Positions 25,100 through 34,659 are shown, counted from the first letter of the stretch. The stretch is DNA of 64,000 nt from Rubellimicrobium arenae (GCF_017916295.1 NZ_JAFMSS010000005.1:1-64000), one strand, 5' to 3'. Program-made: numbers and translations. The notes: a model not told the origin generated them from the letters alone.

Positions 25100-25567
25100 T
25101 TGACCCGCAATACCCTCGTTCTCCTGGCTGCCGGAGGCTCCTTCGCGCTCCTGGCCGGGGCCTACCTGTTCCAGGCCATGGGCTATCCGCCTTGCGCGCT
25201 GTGCTGGTACCAACGCTACCCCCACTTTGCCGCCGTCGCGATCGGGGTCCTCGCCCTTGCTGTCAGGGGCCCGCTCTTCCCGATCCTGGGCTCCATCGCC
25301 GCGTCCGCGACGGCCATCCTGGGGGCCTACCATACGGGGGTGGAACGTCACTGGTGGCTTGGCCCGGCGCATTGCACGGGGTCGGGCCTGGGCGGCCTGT
25401 CGGGCGGGGACCTGCTGGCGGTCGAAGGTCCGCGGATCGTCATGTGCGATCAGATCGCCTGGCAATTCCTTAGCCTGTCCATGGCCTCCTGGAACGCGAT
25501 CTTCTCTTTGGTGCTGATGGTGATCTGGATCGTGGCGGCGCGGCGGTCCTCTAGCCAGGCCGCCTGA
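25100..25567 (+). CDS. dsbB: Disulfide bond formation protein, DsbB family
   Basis: A 155-residue inner-membrane quinone reductase that reoxidises periplasmic DsbA. It has four hydrophobic segments, the first cysteine pair CALC at residues 32-35 in the usual GYPPCALCWYQRYPH context, and a second pair, Cys92 (AHCTG) and Cys116 (VMCD), in the second periplasmic loop. The TTG at 25100 has GGAG seven bases upstream and gives the expected N-terminus just before the first span. An earlier TTG at 25046 would add 18 non-hydrophobic residues. It converges with the Lrp-type gene, overlapping it by 17 bp. Confidence 0.88.
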   Translation: MTRNTLVLLAAGGSFALLAGAYLFQAMGYPPCALCWYQRYPHFAAVAIGVLALAVRGPLFPILGSIAASATAILGAYHTGVERHWWLGPAHCTGSGLGGLSGGDLLAVEGPRIVMCDQIAWQFLSLSMASWNAIFSLVLMVIWIVAARRSSSQAA

Positions 25568-25988
25568 TCGGCCGCCGCGTGCTGAGGAGCAGGTTTGTCT
25601 CGCTCCTCGTGACGCCCTCGATGCGCCGAATGGCGAACAGCACCTGGTCGAGCGCCTCCAGCGTGGGCGTTCCGATCTCCACGATGAGATCCCAGGTGCC
25701 GTTCGTGGTATGGAAGGCCGTGACCTCGGGCAGCCCCGAGATCCGCGCCATGACCCGGTCCGTCCCGCGTCCTTCCACCTGAAGCATCATCAACCCGCGA
25801 ACCGGAGCCGCCGCCACGTCGGCCCGGCTGAGCACCGTGAAGCCGGCGATCTCGCCGGAGGCGATGAGGCGCGCCATCCGCGCCCTCACGGTGGTTCGCG
25901 TCACGCCCAGATCATGGGCAAGCTCCGACAGGCTCGCCCGTCCGTCGCGCCGCAGCGCCGCCATCAGCCGTTGATCCAGTTCGTCCAA
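25551..25988 (-). CDS. Lrp/AsnC-family regulator, probably of arginine catabolism
   Basis: A 145-residue regulator with an N-terminal helix-turn-helix (LSELAHDLGVTRTTVRARMARL, residues 19-40) and a C-terminal RAM ligand-binding domain (GRGTDRVMARI... then VEIGTPTLEALDQVLF). It is divergent from the arginase/ornithine cyclodeaminase operon, with 86 bp between the starts. In related bacteria an Lrp-type protein in this place activates arginase and ornithine cyclodeaminase in response to arginine or ornithine, so the same role is likely here. Confidence 0.85.
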   Translation of the reverse strand: MDELDQRLMAALRRDGRASLSELAHDLGVTRTTVRARMARLIASGEIAGFTVLSRADVAAAPVRGLMMLQVEGRGTDRVMARISGLPEVTAFHTTNGTWDLIVEIGTPTLEALDQVLFAIRRIEGVTRSETNLLLSTRRPIRRPG

Positions 25989-26074
25989 GGTTGCTGCCCA
26001 GATTGCGCAATCAACATACCATTCGCACAGAATACCTACTTCAGTCCTCCACTCAACGAAACGAGCCTGACATT

Positions 26075-26998
26075 ATGGAATCGCGTGACATCATTCTCAT
26101 CGGTGCCCCCGTGGACAGCGGCAAGCGGCGCCGCGGCTGCCTCATGGGGCCGGACGCCTATCGCGTGGCGGGCCTGGCCGAGGCGCTGTCCAGCCTGGGG
26201 CACCGGGTCGTGGACCGGGGCAACGTGGCGCCGGACCCGGTGGACGTGGCCGAGGATCCCCGGCTTTTCGCGCTGGGCGAGACCGTGGGCTGGACGGTCA
26301 GCCTGATGCGCGCGGCCGAAGAGGCGGCGCCACAAGGGATGCCCATCTTCCTGGGCGGCGATCATGCGCTGTCGATGGGATCGGTCGCCGGCGTCGCGGC
26401 CCATGCGCAGCGGGTGGGCCGGCCCCTGTTCCTGCTGTGGCTGGACGCCCATAGCGACTTCCATACGCTGGCCTCGACCGAGACCGGCAACCTCCATGGC
26501 GTGTCCGTGGCATATCTGGCTGGACGCGACGGGTTCTCCATGTTCCCGGCCATGCCCGCGCCGATCCCGGGCAAGAACATCTGCATGATCGGGCTGCGCT
26601 CCGTCGATCCCGCCGAGCGTGCCGCCCTGGCCGAGACCGAGACTCACCTCGCCGACATGCGCCATATCGACGAGGTTGGGATCAGGACGCCGCTGGCGGA
26701 CTTCCTGGCCCGGGTGGACGCGGCGAACGGGCTTCTTCATGTCTCGCTCGACGTCGACTTCCTCGACCCGGGCATCGCTCCGGCCGTGGGCACGACGTCG
26801 CCGGGCGGCGCGACCCTGCGCGAGGCCCATCTGGTCATGGAGATGCTCTGCGACTCGGGCCTCGTCTCCTCCCTCGACCTCGTGGAACTGAACCCCTTCC
26901 TCGACGAACGCGGGCGCACCGCCGGAGTCATGGTGGACCTCACCGCGTCCCTGCTCGGACGCCGCATCTTTGACCGACCCACACGGAGCCTCGCATGA
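26075..26998 (+). CDS. rocF: Arginase
   Basis: A 307-residue ureohydrolase that converts arginine to ornithine and urea with two Mn ions. Metal-binding motifs are GGDH (94-97), WLDAHSDFH (122-130) and LDVDFLDPG (about 227-235). GNLHGVS supplies the substrate-binding loop typical of arginases rather than agmatinases. The ATG at 26075 gives the normal N-terminus MESRDIILIGAPVDSG; the frame is open further upstream but that part is non-conserved. The last bases overlap the next gene (ATGA), so arginase and ornithine cyclodeaminase are co-translated as an arginine-to-proline pathway. Confidence 0.93.
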   Translation: MESRDIILIGAPVDSGKRRRGCLMGPDAYRVAGLAEALSSLGHRVVDRGNVAPDPVDVAEDPRLFALGETVGWTVSLMRAAEEAAPQGMPIFLGGDHALSMGSVAGVAAHAQRVGRPLFLLWLDAHSDFHTLASTETGNLHGVSVAYLAGRDGFSMFPAMPAPIPGKNICMIGLRSVDPAERAALAETETHLADMRHIDEVGIRTPLADFLARVDAANGLLHVSLDVDFLDPGIAPAVGTTSPGGATLREAHLVMEMLCDSGLVSSLDLVELNPFLDERGRTAGVMVDLTASLLGRRIFDRPTRSLA

Positions 26999-28074
26999 AC
27001 GCCAGCTTTCCCATGCCTGTGACGCACGCGGCCGCGCCGTCCGAAAAGGCGCTGATCCCCTTTGTCAGCGTCGCGAACATGATGCGCCTCGTGCATCGCA
27101 TCGGGCTCGAGGCCATGCTGGCCGAGATCGCCGAGGTCATCGAAGGCAACTTCCGGCGTTGGGAAAGCTTCGACAAGACGGCCCGCATCCCGGCCCATTC
27201 GCCTGAAGGCGTGATCGAGCTGATGCCGACCTCGGACGGAGAGGTCTACGGGTTCAAGTACGTCAACGGCCATCCGCGCAACATGCGCGCCGGGCTCCAG
27301 ACGGTCACGGCCTTCGGGCTGCTGGCCGACATGCACACCGGCTACCCGGTCCTTCTGTCCGAGATGACGCTGCTCACGGCCCTGCGGACGGCGGCGATGT
27401 CGGCGCTGGCGGCCCGGCACCTCGCCCCCCAGGGTGCGAAGGTGATGGCCCTGATCGGCAACGGCGCCCAGTCCGAGTTCCAGGCCGTCGCCTTCAAGGC
27501 CATCTGCGGGATCGACACCGTGCGGCTTTGGGACATCGACCCCCGGGCCACCGCCAAATGCGCGGCGAACCTCGCTGGGCATGGACTTCGCGTCGTGGCC
27601 TGCGCCACGGCCGAGGAGGCGATCCTGGGCGCGCAGATCATCACCACCGCGACCGCCGACAAGAGGCTGGCCACGATCCTGACCGACAACATGGTGGGCG
27701 CGGGTGTGCACATCAACGCGGTCGGCGGCGACAGCCCCGGCAAGACCGAGCTGGCCCGGGACATCCTGCTGCGTTCGGACATCTTCGTGGAGTTCCCGCC
27801 CCAGACCCGCATCGAGGGCGAGATCCAGCAGCTCGATCCCGAGCATCCGGTGACGGAGCTTTGGGAGGTGATCGCGGGGCGGAAGCCCGGTCGCCGGGAC
27901 GACCGGGCGATCACGCTGTTCGATTCGGTCGGCTTCGCGGTCGAGGACTTCTCGGCGCTGACCTATGTGCGCGAAAAGGCCGTGGCGACCGGCCTTTACG
28001 ACCTGCTGGACATGATCGCGGATCCCGACGATCCGCGCGACCTGTTCGGGATGCTGATGCGCGCCGGGGCCTGA
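26995..28074 (+). CDS. ocd: Ornithine cyclodeaminase
   Basis: A 359-residue enzyme that turns ornithine into proline and ammonia using bound NAD. It has the typical PFVSVANMMRLVHRIG N-terminus, the substrate-binding segment around GFKYVNGHPRNM, the NAD-binding Rossmann motif LIGNGAQSEFQ (residues 156-166), and the HINAVGGDSPGKTELARDIL segment with the conserved catalytic Asp region. Length and motifs are normal. It starts inside the arginase stop codon. With arginase it allows arginine to be used as a nitrogen and carbon source by way of proline. Confidence 0.93.
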   Translation: MNASFPMPVTHAAAPSEKALIPFVSVANMMRLVHRIGLEAMLAEIAEVIEGNFRRWESFDKTARIPAHSPEGVIELMPTSDGEVYGFKYVNGHPRNMRAGLQTVTAFGLLADMHTGYPVLLSEMTLLTALRTAAMSALAARHLAPQGAKVMALIGNGAQSEFQAVAFKAICGIDTVRLWDIDPRATAKCAANLAGHGLRVVACATAEEAILGAQIITTATADKRLATILTDNMVGAGVHINAVGGDSPGKTELARDILLRSDIFVEFPPQTRIEGEIQQLDPEHPVTELWEVIAGRKPGRRDDRAITLFDSVGFAVEDFSALTYVREKAVATGLYDLLDMIADPDDPRDLFGMLMRAGA

Positions 28075-28256
28075 AGGCCGCGCGGGCGGGTGGGACGCAG
28101 TCGGCACGGGAACCTCCTTCAATCGGGTGCGACGGCGAAACAGTCCCACGGAGCAGTTAACGCCGCCCGACAGCATCGCGCGTTGCGCGGGCCGGCTCCT
28201 CTGGACGCCCCGGGCCTGTCCTTCCATGATGGCCCGACACCAGGGGAGGAATGGTC

Positions 28257-29147
28257 ATGGCGGAACGGGTCGGCTTTGTGGGCGTGGGCCTGATGGGTCA
28301 CGGGATGGCGCACAACATCCTGGCGAAAGGGCATTCCCTGACCGTGGTCGCCAACCGCCGACGCGAGGCGGTCGAGGATCTGGTCGCCAAGGGAGCCACC
28401 GAGGCCCCCTCGCCCGCCGCGCTCGCCGAATCGTCGGACGTGGTCGTGCTCTGCCTGACCGGGTCGCCGCAGGTCGAGGCCGTGATGCGGGAGATGATGC
28501 CGGCGCTGCGCCCGCGCAGCCTGGTGATCGACTGCTCCACCTCGGACCCCACCGTGACGGAACGGCTGGGCGACGAGCTTCACCCCCGCAAGGTGTCGCT
28601 GGTCGATGCGCCGCTGTCGCGGACGCCCAAGGACGCCTGGGAGGGCACGCTCGACTGCATGGTCGGATCGACCGACATGGACTTTGCGCGCGCCGAGGCG
28701 ATCCTGAGCACCTTCTCGCGCCGCGTGGTCCGGGTCGGCGGGCCGGGCGACGGGCACAGGATGAAGCTGCTGAACAACTTCCTGTCCCTAGGCTATGCCG
28801 CCCTCTATTCCGAGGCGCTGGCGCTGTCCCGCAAGGTGGGGATCCCCGTCGCGGGGTTCGACAGCGTGATCCGCGGCGGACGGATGGACTGCGGGTTCTA
28901 CCAGACCTTCATGGAGTATGCGCTGGACGGCAACCGCGAGGCGCACAAGTTCACCATCTCGAACGCCTACAAGGACCTGCGCTATCTCGAGTCCATGGCG
29001 AACGCGGCGACGGTGGCCACGCCCATGGCGTCAGCCGCGAAGAACACCTTCGCCTCGGCCATGACCACCGGGGGCGACGGCCCCGAGGACTACATCCCCC
29101 ACCTTGCCGACTTCGTCGCCCGCGCGAACGGGATCAGTGATAGGTGA
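28257..29147 (+). CDS. NAD(P)-dependent beta-hydroxyacid dehydrogenase
   Basis: A 296-residue member of the 3-hydroxyisobutyrate dehydrogenase family. The N-terminus carries the Rossmann motif VGFVGVGLMGHGMA, and the substrate signature is near DAPLSRTPKDAWEGTL. The catalytic lysine is in GHRMKLLNNFLSLG, where Lys is followed by the conserved Asn pair. ATG 28257 has AGGGGAGGA six bases upstream, so it is preferred over the ATG two codons earlier, which would touch the ribosome binding site. The substrate is not determined. Its 3' end overlaps usg convergently by 14 bp. Confidence 0.85.
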   Translation: MAERVGFVGVGLMGHGMAHNILAKGHSLTVVANRRREAVEDLVAKGATEAPSPAALAESSDVVVLCLTGSPQVEAVMREMMPALRPRSLVIDCSTSDPTVTERLGDELHPRKVSLVDAPLSRTPKDAWEGTLDCMVGSTDMDFARAEAILSTFSRRVVRVGGPGDGHRMKLLNNFLSLGYAALYSEALALSRKVGIPVAGFDSVIRGGRMDCGFYQTFMEYALDGNREAHKFTISNAYKDLRYLESMANAATVATPMASAAKNTFASAMTTGGDGPEDYIPHLADFVARANGISDR

Positions 29148-29412
29148 ACTCGCCGGTGACGTGCCGCCACTCACCGGGCTTGATCAGCTTGCGGTGGGTG
29201 AAGCGCACGGAGTGAAGCGGTCCCTCGATCTCCTTCTGCCAGAATTCGATGAACTCGAAGAGCCGGGGATGATCGGGGGCCAGGTCGTAGTCCTGCCACA
29301 CGAAGGTGTTCAGGACGTTGCGGTAATCGGGCATCCGGTAGAAGAGTTCGGCCGTGGTCAGGCCGTATCCCCTGAGCATCAGCTCGGTCTCCGAGGCGGG
29401 TCGTGTCGTCAT
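29134..29412 (-). CDS. usg: Usg family protein
   Basis: A 92-residue protein with the family sequence ELMLRGYGLTTAELFYRMPDY near residues 9-29, then a conserved WQDYDLAPDHPRLFEFIEFW segment. Usg proteins are small, almost confined to alphaproteobacteria, and of unproven function. The ATG at 29412 follows a GGGGAG. The frame extends upstream to 29475 without an initiation signal. It is transcribed divergently from gyrA, with 193 bp between the starts. Confidence 0.88.
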   Translation of the reverse strand: MTTRPASETELMLRGYGLTTAELFYRMPDYRNVLNTFVWQDYDLAPDHPRLFEFIEFWQKEIEGPLHSVRFTHRKLIKPGEWRHVTGEFTYH

Positions 29413-29525
29413 GTCGTCTCCCCTGTCGAGGCGGTTCAGGACCTCTACGGAACAGGGTCGATCAAGGTTCCCCAATAAGTCAACAATTTCAGTTTGTTAG
29501 CAAATGGCGTCCGCGGCTGCCACCC

Positions 29526-29554
29526 TTGTTTGCGGGAGCGTTCTGCCCTATATG
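29526..29554 (+). promoter_or_regulatory. Candidate gyrA promoter
   Basis: TTGTTT at 29526-29531 and TATATG at 29549-29554 are exactly 17 bases apart. The pair is 52 bases before the gyrA ATG, a reasonable leader length. The match to consensus is partial (four of six for each box). Confidence 0.45.
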
Positions 29555-29605
29555 CAGGGGGTGTTCAGACCCGACACCGACTAGATATTGAGCAGGCCCG
29601 TTCGC

Positions 29606-32341
29606 ATGACCGACACGCCCGACACCCCCGACGAGACCTTCGGCGCAAGCCCGAAAGGCGTGCACGGCCCGACCGTCTCGATCGAGGAGGAGATGAAGTC
29701 CTCCTACCTCGACTACGCGATGAGCGTGATCGTGTCCCGCGCGATTCCCGACCTGCGCGACGGCCTCAAGCCCGTGCACCGGCGCATCCTGTACGCCATG
29801 CACGAGACCGGGAACACGCACGACAAGCCCTACCGCAAGTCCGCGCGCCCGGTCGGCGACGTCATGGGGAAATACCACCCCCACGGCGATGCCGCGATCT
29901 ACGAGGCGCTGGTGCGGATGGCGCAGGACTTCTCGATGTCGCTGCCGCTTCTGGACGGCCAGGGCAACTTCGGCTCGATGGACGGCGATTCCGCCGCGGC
30001 CATGCGGTACACCGAAGTGCGGATGGACAAGCCCGCGGCCTATCTCCTTGCGGATATCGACAAGGAAACGGTCGACTTCCAGGACAACTACGACGGCAAG
30101 GACCGGGAGCCCACGGTCCTGCCGGCACGCTTCCCCAACATGCTCGTCAACGGCGCGGGCGGCATCGCCGTCGGCATGGCCACCAACATCCCGCCACACA
30201 ACCTGGGCGAGGTCGTGGACGCGACGCTGGCGCTGATCGAGGACCCGGACCTCACCTCGGAAGACCTGATCCAGTACGTCCCCGGCCCGGACTTTCCCAC
30301 GGGCGGCCAGATGCTGGGCCGGTCAGGCGCGCGCAAGGCCTACCTCGAGGGGCGGGGCTCGGTCGTGATCCGCGCCAAGACGCATATGGAGGAGATCCGC
30401 GGCCGTCAGGCGATCATCGTGGACGAGATCCCCTACCAGGTGAACAAGGCCACGATGATCGACCGCATCGCCGAGGCCGCGCGAGACAAGCGGATCGAGG
30501 GGATCGCCCACGTCCAGGACGAATCCGACCGCAACGGCGTCCGCGTGGTCATCGAGCTGCGACGCGACGCGACCGCCGATGTCGTGCTGAACCAGCTCTG
30601 GCGCTTCACGCCGATGCAGACCTCGTTCGGCTGCAACATGCTGGCGCTGAATGGCGGCAAGCCCGAGACCCTGACCCTGCGCGGGTTCCTGACCGCCTTC
30701 GTCGACTTCCGCGAGGAGGTGGTCGCCCGTCGCACCGCGTTCGAGTTGCGCAAGGCGCGGGAGCGGGCGCATATCCTCTGCGGGCTCGCGGTCGCGGTGT
30801 CGAACGTGGACGAGGTGGTGCAGACCATCCGGTCGTCGCGCGATGCGTCGGAGGCCCGGACGCGCCTGATGGAGCGCCGCTGGCCCGCCCACGAGATCGC
30901 GCCCTTCATCCGGTTGATCGACGATCCCCTGCATCCGATGAACGAGGATGGGACCTACAACCTGTCCGACGCGCAGGCGCGCGCAATCCTCGACCTGCGG
31001 CTGCAGCGTCTGACCCAGCTGGGCGTTCAGGAGGTCACCGACGAGCTCCAGGAGCTGGCCGGCAAGATCAAGGAGTACCTCGAGATCCTGGGCTCGCGCG
31101 AGCGGATCATGGGCATCATCGCGGACGAGTTGCGCGAGGTGCGCTCGCTCTTCGCCGTGCCGCGCCGGACCGAGATCACGGAATGGGCCGCCGATCTCGA
31201 GGACGAGGACCTGATCGAGCGCGAGGACATGGTCGTGACCGTGACCCAGGGCGGCTACATTAAGCGGACCGCCCTGTCCGAGTTCCGGTCGCAGCGGCGT
31301 GGTGGCAAGGGCCTTTCGTCGATGCAGACGAAGGAGGAGGACGTCATCGTCCAGCTTTTCGTCGCGAACACGCACACGCCGCTGCTGTTCTTCACGACCG
31401 ACGGCATGGCCTACAAGCTCAAGTGCTGGCGGCTGCCCTTGGCCGGACGCACGGCTAAGGGCAAGGCGCTGGTCAACCTCCTGCCCATCGACCAGGGCGT
31501 GACGATCGCGGCCATCGTGCCCGTGGACCGGCCCGAAGACCACTGGGATGAGCTTCAGATCGTCTTCGCGACCTCGACGGGGGATGTGCGGCGCAACGCC
31601 CTGTCCGACTTCACCGACGTGCGGCGCGGCGGGAAGATCGCGATGAAACTGCCTGACGGGACGCGGCTCGTGAACGCCAGGATCGCGTCCGAGGAGGACG
31701 ATGTGCTGCTGGTCACGGATCATGGCCGCGCCATCCGTTTCCCGACCACCGACGTCCGCGTGTTCAAGGGCCGCGATTCGACCGGGGTCCGGGGCATCAC
31801 GCTGCGCGACGAGAGCGATCACGTCGTGTCGATGGCCACCGTGCGCCACTTTGAAGCCACGTCCGAGGAGCGCGTCGCCTACCTCAAGATGCGGCGGGCC
31901 GTCCTGGGCGTCACCGACGAGGACAACGGCGTCAGCCCCGAAGAGGATGAGGCCGTGGCCGGGGCGATCAGCCAGGAACGCTACGCCGAGATGTCGGCGG
32001 CCGAGGACCTGATCCTGACCGTCACCACCGGCGGCCTGGGCAAGATCAGCTCCAGCCACGACTATCCGGTGCGCGGGCGCGGGGGCCAGGGCGTCGTCGC
32101 CATGGACCTGTCCGACCGGCGGGGACGCGAGACGGGCCGCATCGTGGCCGCCTTCCCGGTCGAAATGTCGGATCAGGTCATGCTCGTGACCTCGGGCGGG
32201 CAGTCGATCCGGATGCCGGTCGACGGCATCTCCTTCCGCTCGCGCGGCTCGGGCGGCGTGCGCGTCTTCGACGTGGACGGCGAGGAGGTCGTCTCCGTCG
32301 CCAAGGTGGCAGAGCAGGCCGAGGCCGACGGCGCGCTCTGA
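29606..32341 (+). CDS. gyrA: DNA gyrase subunit A
   Basis: A 911-residue topoisomerase subunit that breaks and rejoins DNA for negative supercoiling. Tyr135 in AMRYTEVRM is the DNA-linking tyrosine. The quinolone-pocket segment is HPHGDAAIYEALVRM (91-105), so the positions equal to E. coli Ser83 and Asp87 are Ala96 and Glu100. The coiled-coil gate follows, and the C-terminal DNA-wrapping domain contains the GyrA box QRRGGKGL and its repeats. Residues around 765-785 carry an acidic insertion (DEDNGVSPEEDEAV). ATG 29606 is preferred over the TTG at 29588. Confidence 0.97.
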   Translation: MTDTPDTPDETFGASPKGVHGPTVSIEEEMKSSYLDYAMSVIVSRAIPDLRDGLKPVHRRILYAMHETGNTHDKPYRKSARPVGDVMGKYHPHGDAAIYEALVRMAQDFSMSLPLLDGQGNFGSMDGDSAAAMRYTEVRMDKPAAYLLADIDKETVDFQDNYDGKDREPTVLPARFPNMLVNGAGGIAVGMATNIPPHNLGEVVDATLALIEDPDLTSEDLIQYVPGPDFPTGGQMLGRSGARKAYLEGRGSVVIRAKTHMEEIRGRQAIIVDEIPYQVNKATMIDRIAEAARDKRIEGIAHVQDESDRNGVRVVIELRRDATADVVLNQLWRFTPMQTSFGCNMLALNGGKPETLTLRGFLTAFVDFREEVVARRTAFELRKARERAHILCGLAVAVSNVDEVVQTIRSSRDASEARTRLMERRWPAHEIAPFIRLIDDPLHPMNEDGTYNLSDAQARAILDLRLQRLTQLGVQEVTDELQELAGKIKEYLEILGSRERIMGIIADELREVRSLFAVPRRTEITEWAADLEDEDLIEREDMVVTVTQGGYIKRTALSEFRSQRRGGKGLSSMQTKEEDVIVQLFVANTHTPLLFFTTDGMAYKLKCWRLPLAGRTAKGKALVNLLPIDQGVTIAAIVPVDRPEDHWDELQIVFATSTGDVRRNALSDFTDVRRGGKIAMKLPDGTRLVNARIASEEDDVLLVTDHGRAIRFPTTDVRVFKGRDSTGVRGITLRDESDHVVSMATVRHFEATSEERVAYLKMRRAVLGVTDEDNGVSPEEDEAVAGAISQERYAEMSAAEDLILTVTTGGLGKISSSHDYPVRGRGGQGVVAMDLSDRRGRETGRIVAAFPVEMSDQVMLVTSGGQSIRMPVDGISFRSRGSGGVRVFDVDGEEVVSVAKVAEQAEADGAL

Positions 32342-32492
32342 CCGCGTCGGAAAACCTTGCGGGTCCGGCGGTTCTCTGCCGGACCTGGGCGCCAACGTGC
32401 CGACGCCCCCTTGCCCCTCATCGCGCTTGGTCGCAGGATGCAGCCAACCGAGACGTGACCGCCCAAGGTCCGCATCACATGAGGGCACGAGC

Positions 32493-33185
32493 ATGACCAC
32501 CCGCTTCCTTCCCGCTTTCGCGGTTCTCCTCGCGCTGCCCGGCGGCATGGCCGCCGCGCAAGGCTTTGCCGGCGCCGAGATCTCGACCGAGCTGCTGGCC
32601 TATGCCGACGACCTCGACCTGGGCGAAAAGGAGTACCGCGGCGCCCTGGAGTTCGACATCTATTCCGGCTTTGGCGCGGCGGCGGACCTGTCCTACCACA
32701 ACTCGCGCGAGTTGGGCCTGGGCGGCCATAACACGACGCTGCACGGCTTCTACGACCGCCTGCCGATGGCGACCGTCGGCCTTTATGTCGGGCGGGACAG
32801 CAACGACGATGACGAGACCAACCTGTACGGGGTCGAGGCCGCGACAGAGGTCATGGGCGGCAACATCCAGGGTTCGCTAGGCTCGTACAATGGGGACGAC
32901 GGCGACGGCGGCATGCTGTCGGTGGACGCGCGCTACGGGTTCGGCAACTTCGCCGCGACCGGCTTTGCCGGCGGGCTGACCGGCGACATCGAAGGCAGCC
33001 GTTTGGCCCTGGGGGGCGAGTACCAACTCGGCCTGGGGCCGACCCTCTACGCCGAAGTCGGCCGGAGGAGCGTGGACGAGGATCCGGAGGCTTATGTGAG
33101 CGTCGGGGCGCGGCTGGCCATCGGACCCAAGGCGGGGACGACCTTCGATTCCCGCAGCTTGTTCGAGATCCTGCCGGGCCGCTGA
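32493..33185 (+). CDS. Outer-membrane beta-barrel-like protein
   Basis: A 230-residue protein with a Sec signal peptide (MTTRFLPAFAVLLALPGG then MAAAQG, cleavage after AAA or AQ). Alternating short strands and acidic Gly/Asp-rich turns follow (YDRLPMATVGLYVGRDSNDD; GYFGNF-type aromatic girdles), as in small porin-like outer-membrane proteins. It lacks the C-terminal phenylalanine usual for such proteins, ending EILPGR. The function is unknown and there are no clear family motifs. The ATG at 32493 was chosen because it opens a proper signal peptide. It stands alone between gyrA and trmFO. Confidence 0.65.
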   Translation: MTTRFLPAFAVLLALPGGMAAAQGFAGAEISTELLAYADDLDLGEKEYRGALEFDIYSGFGAAADLSYHNSRELGLGGHNTTLHGFYDRLPMATVGLYVGRDSNDDDETNLYGVEAATEVMGGNIQGSLGSYNGDDGDGGMLSVDARYGFGNFAATGFAGGLTGDIEGSRLALGGEYQLGLGPTLYAEVGRRSVDEDPEAYVSVGARLAIGPKAGTTFDSRSLFEILPGR

Positions 33186-33300
33186 GGCCCGGAGCTTTGC
33201 CGCCGACGGGTGGGCCGGTCTTGTCGACGGCGCCGGGATCGCGGCGATCTGACCGGCTTCGCCCTTCCCAATCCGGCGGGATCGCCCTAGACCCCTGCCC

Positions 33301-34659
33301 ATGAGCGACGCGATCCATATCATCGGCGGCGGGATGGCGGGGGTCGAGGCGGCTTGGGCCGCGGCCCAGGCCGGCGTGCCCGCCGTCATCCACGAGATGC
33401 GGCCCAAGACCGGCACATTCGCCCACAAGACGGGCGACCTGGCCGAGATGGTCTGCTCCAATTCCTTCCGGTCGGACGACCATGAGCAGAACGCCGTGGG
33501 CCTGCTGCACTGGGAGATGAGGGCGGCGGGCTCGCTCGTCATGCAGATGGCGGCCCGGCACCGCCTGCCCGCCGGCGGCGCGCTGGCCGTCGACCGGGAG
33601 GCGTTCTCCCAGTCGGTGACGCAGGCGGTTCGGCAGCATCCCCTGATTTCCGTGGTCGAGGAGGAGATCTCCGCGCTTCCGGCGAATGGCCGCTGGATCG
33701 TTGCGACCGGACCCCTCACCTCGGGTCCGCTGGCCGAGTCGATCCGTCAGGCGACCGGGGCAGAGTCGCTGGCGTTCTTCGATGCCATCGCGCCCATCGT
33801 CCATGCCGACACGATCGACATGAACGTGGCCTGGCTCCAGTCGCGCTACGACAAGGGCGAGACCGAGGAGGAGCGGACCGCCTACATCAACTGCCCGATG
33901 ACCCGTGACCAGTACGAGGCCTTCATCGACGCGCTTCTCGCCGCCGAGAAGACGGAGTTCCATGAGGGCGAGACCGCTGGTTACTTTGATGGATGCCTCC
34001 CGGTCGAGGTGATGGCCGAGCGTGGGCGCGAAACCTTGCGCTTTGGTCCGATGAAGCCGGTCGGGCTGACCAACGCCCATCAGCCGGACGTGAAGCCCTA
34101 TGCCGTGGTCCAGTTGCGCCGCGACAACGCGCTGGGGACGCTGTACAACATCGTGGGCTTCCAGACCAAGATGAAGTACGGGGCGCAAACCGCTGTTTTC
34201 CGGGGCATCCCGGGGCTTGAGAACGCAAGCTTTGCCCGCCTTGGCGGCATCCACCGGAACACGTTCATCAACTCGCCCACGCTGCTGGATGGGCAGATGC
34301 GGCTGAAGGCCGGGCCCCATCTCCGCTTTGCCGGCCAGATCACCGGCGTCGAGGGCTACGTGGAATCGGCGTCCATGGGGATGCTGGCGGGCCGTCTCGC
34401 TGCCGCCGAGCTGAAGGGTGAGGTCCTGCCGCATGTGCCGCCGACCACCGCGGTCGGGGCTCTGCTGAGCCACATCACCGGGGGCGCGGACGCCAGGACG
34501 TTCCAGCCGATGAACGTGAATTTCGGCCTGTTCCCGCCCTTGCCCGAGGCGCGCTCGGGCCGTCGCGGGCGAGCCGACCGGTATCGCGGCTACACGGAAC
34601 GGGCCAAGGCCGACTGGACCGCATGGCTGGCGGGCGGACTGGCTCAGGCGGCCGAGTGA
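33301..34659 (+). CDS. trmFO: tRNA (uracil-54-C5)-methyltransferase, folate/FAD-dependent
   Basis: A 452-residue flavoprotein that methylates U54 in the T loop of tRNAs using methylene-tetrahydrofolate. The N-terminal FAD motif IIGGGMAGVEAAWAAA is followed by the conserved EMVCSNSFRSDDHEQNAVGLL segment. The catalytic cysteine lies in YINCPMTRDQYEAF, and the ETAGYFDGCLPVEVMAERG block is typical of the family. The gene overlaps gluQ by a GTGA start/stop, so the two tRNA-related genes are coupled. Confidence 0.95.
   Translation: MSDAIHIIGGGMAGVEAAWAAAQAGVPAVIHEMRPKTGTFAHKTGDLAEMVCSNSFRSDDHEQNAVGLLHWEMRAAGSLVMQMAARHRLPAGGALAVDREAFSQSVTQAVRQHPLISVVEEEISALPANGRWIVATGPLTSGPLAESIRQATGAESLAFFDAIAPIVHADTIDMNVAWLQSRYDKGETEEERTAYINCPMTRDQYEAFIDALLAAEKTEFHEGETAGYFDGCLPVEVMAERGRETLRFGPMKPVGLTNAHQPDVKPYAVVQLRRDNALGTLYNIVGFQTKMKYGAQTAVFRGIPGLENASFARLGGIHRNTFINSPTLLDGQMRLKAGPHLRFAGQITGVEGYVESASMGMLAGRLAAAELKGEVLPHVPPTTAVGALLSHITGGADARTFQPMNVNFGLFPPLPEARSGRRGRADRYRGYTERAKADWTAWLAGGLAQAAE

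Noticed and set aside
29494..31263. 589-codon plus-strand frame overlapping gyrA
   Set aside because: Arg/Gly/Pro-rich shadow in another frame of gyrA.
32362..32385. Stem-loop GGTCCGGC/GCCGGACC after gyrA as a terminator
   Set aside because: The 8-bp stem is perfect, but no T run follows on either strand, so intrinsic termination is not supported.
30323..32548. 741-codon open frame antisense to gyrA
   Set aside because: It is a shadow of a GC-rich gene: Arg/Asp/His-rich, no ribosome binding site, and gyrA is unmistakable on the other strand.
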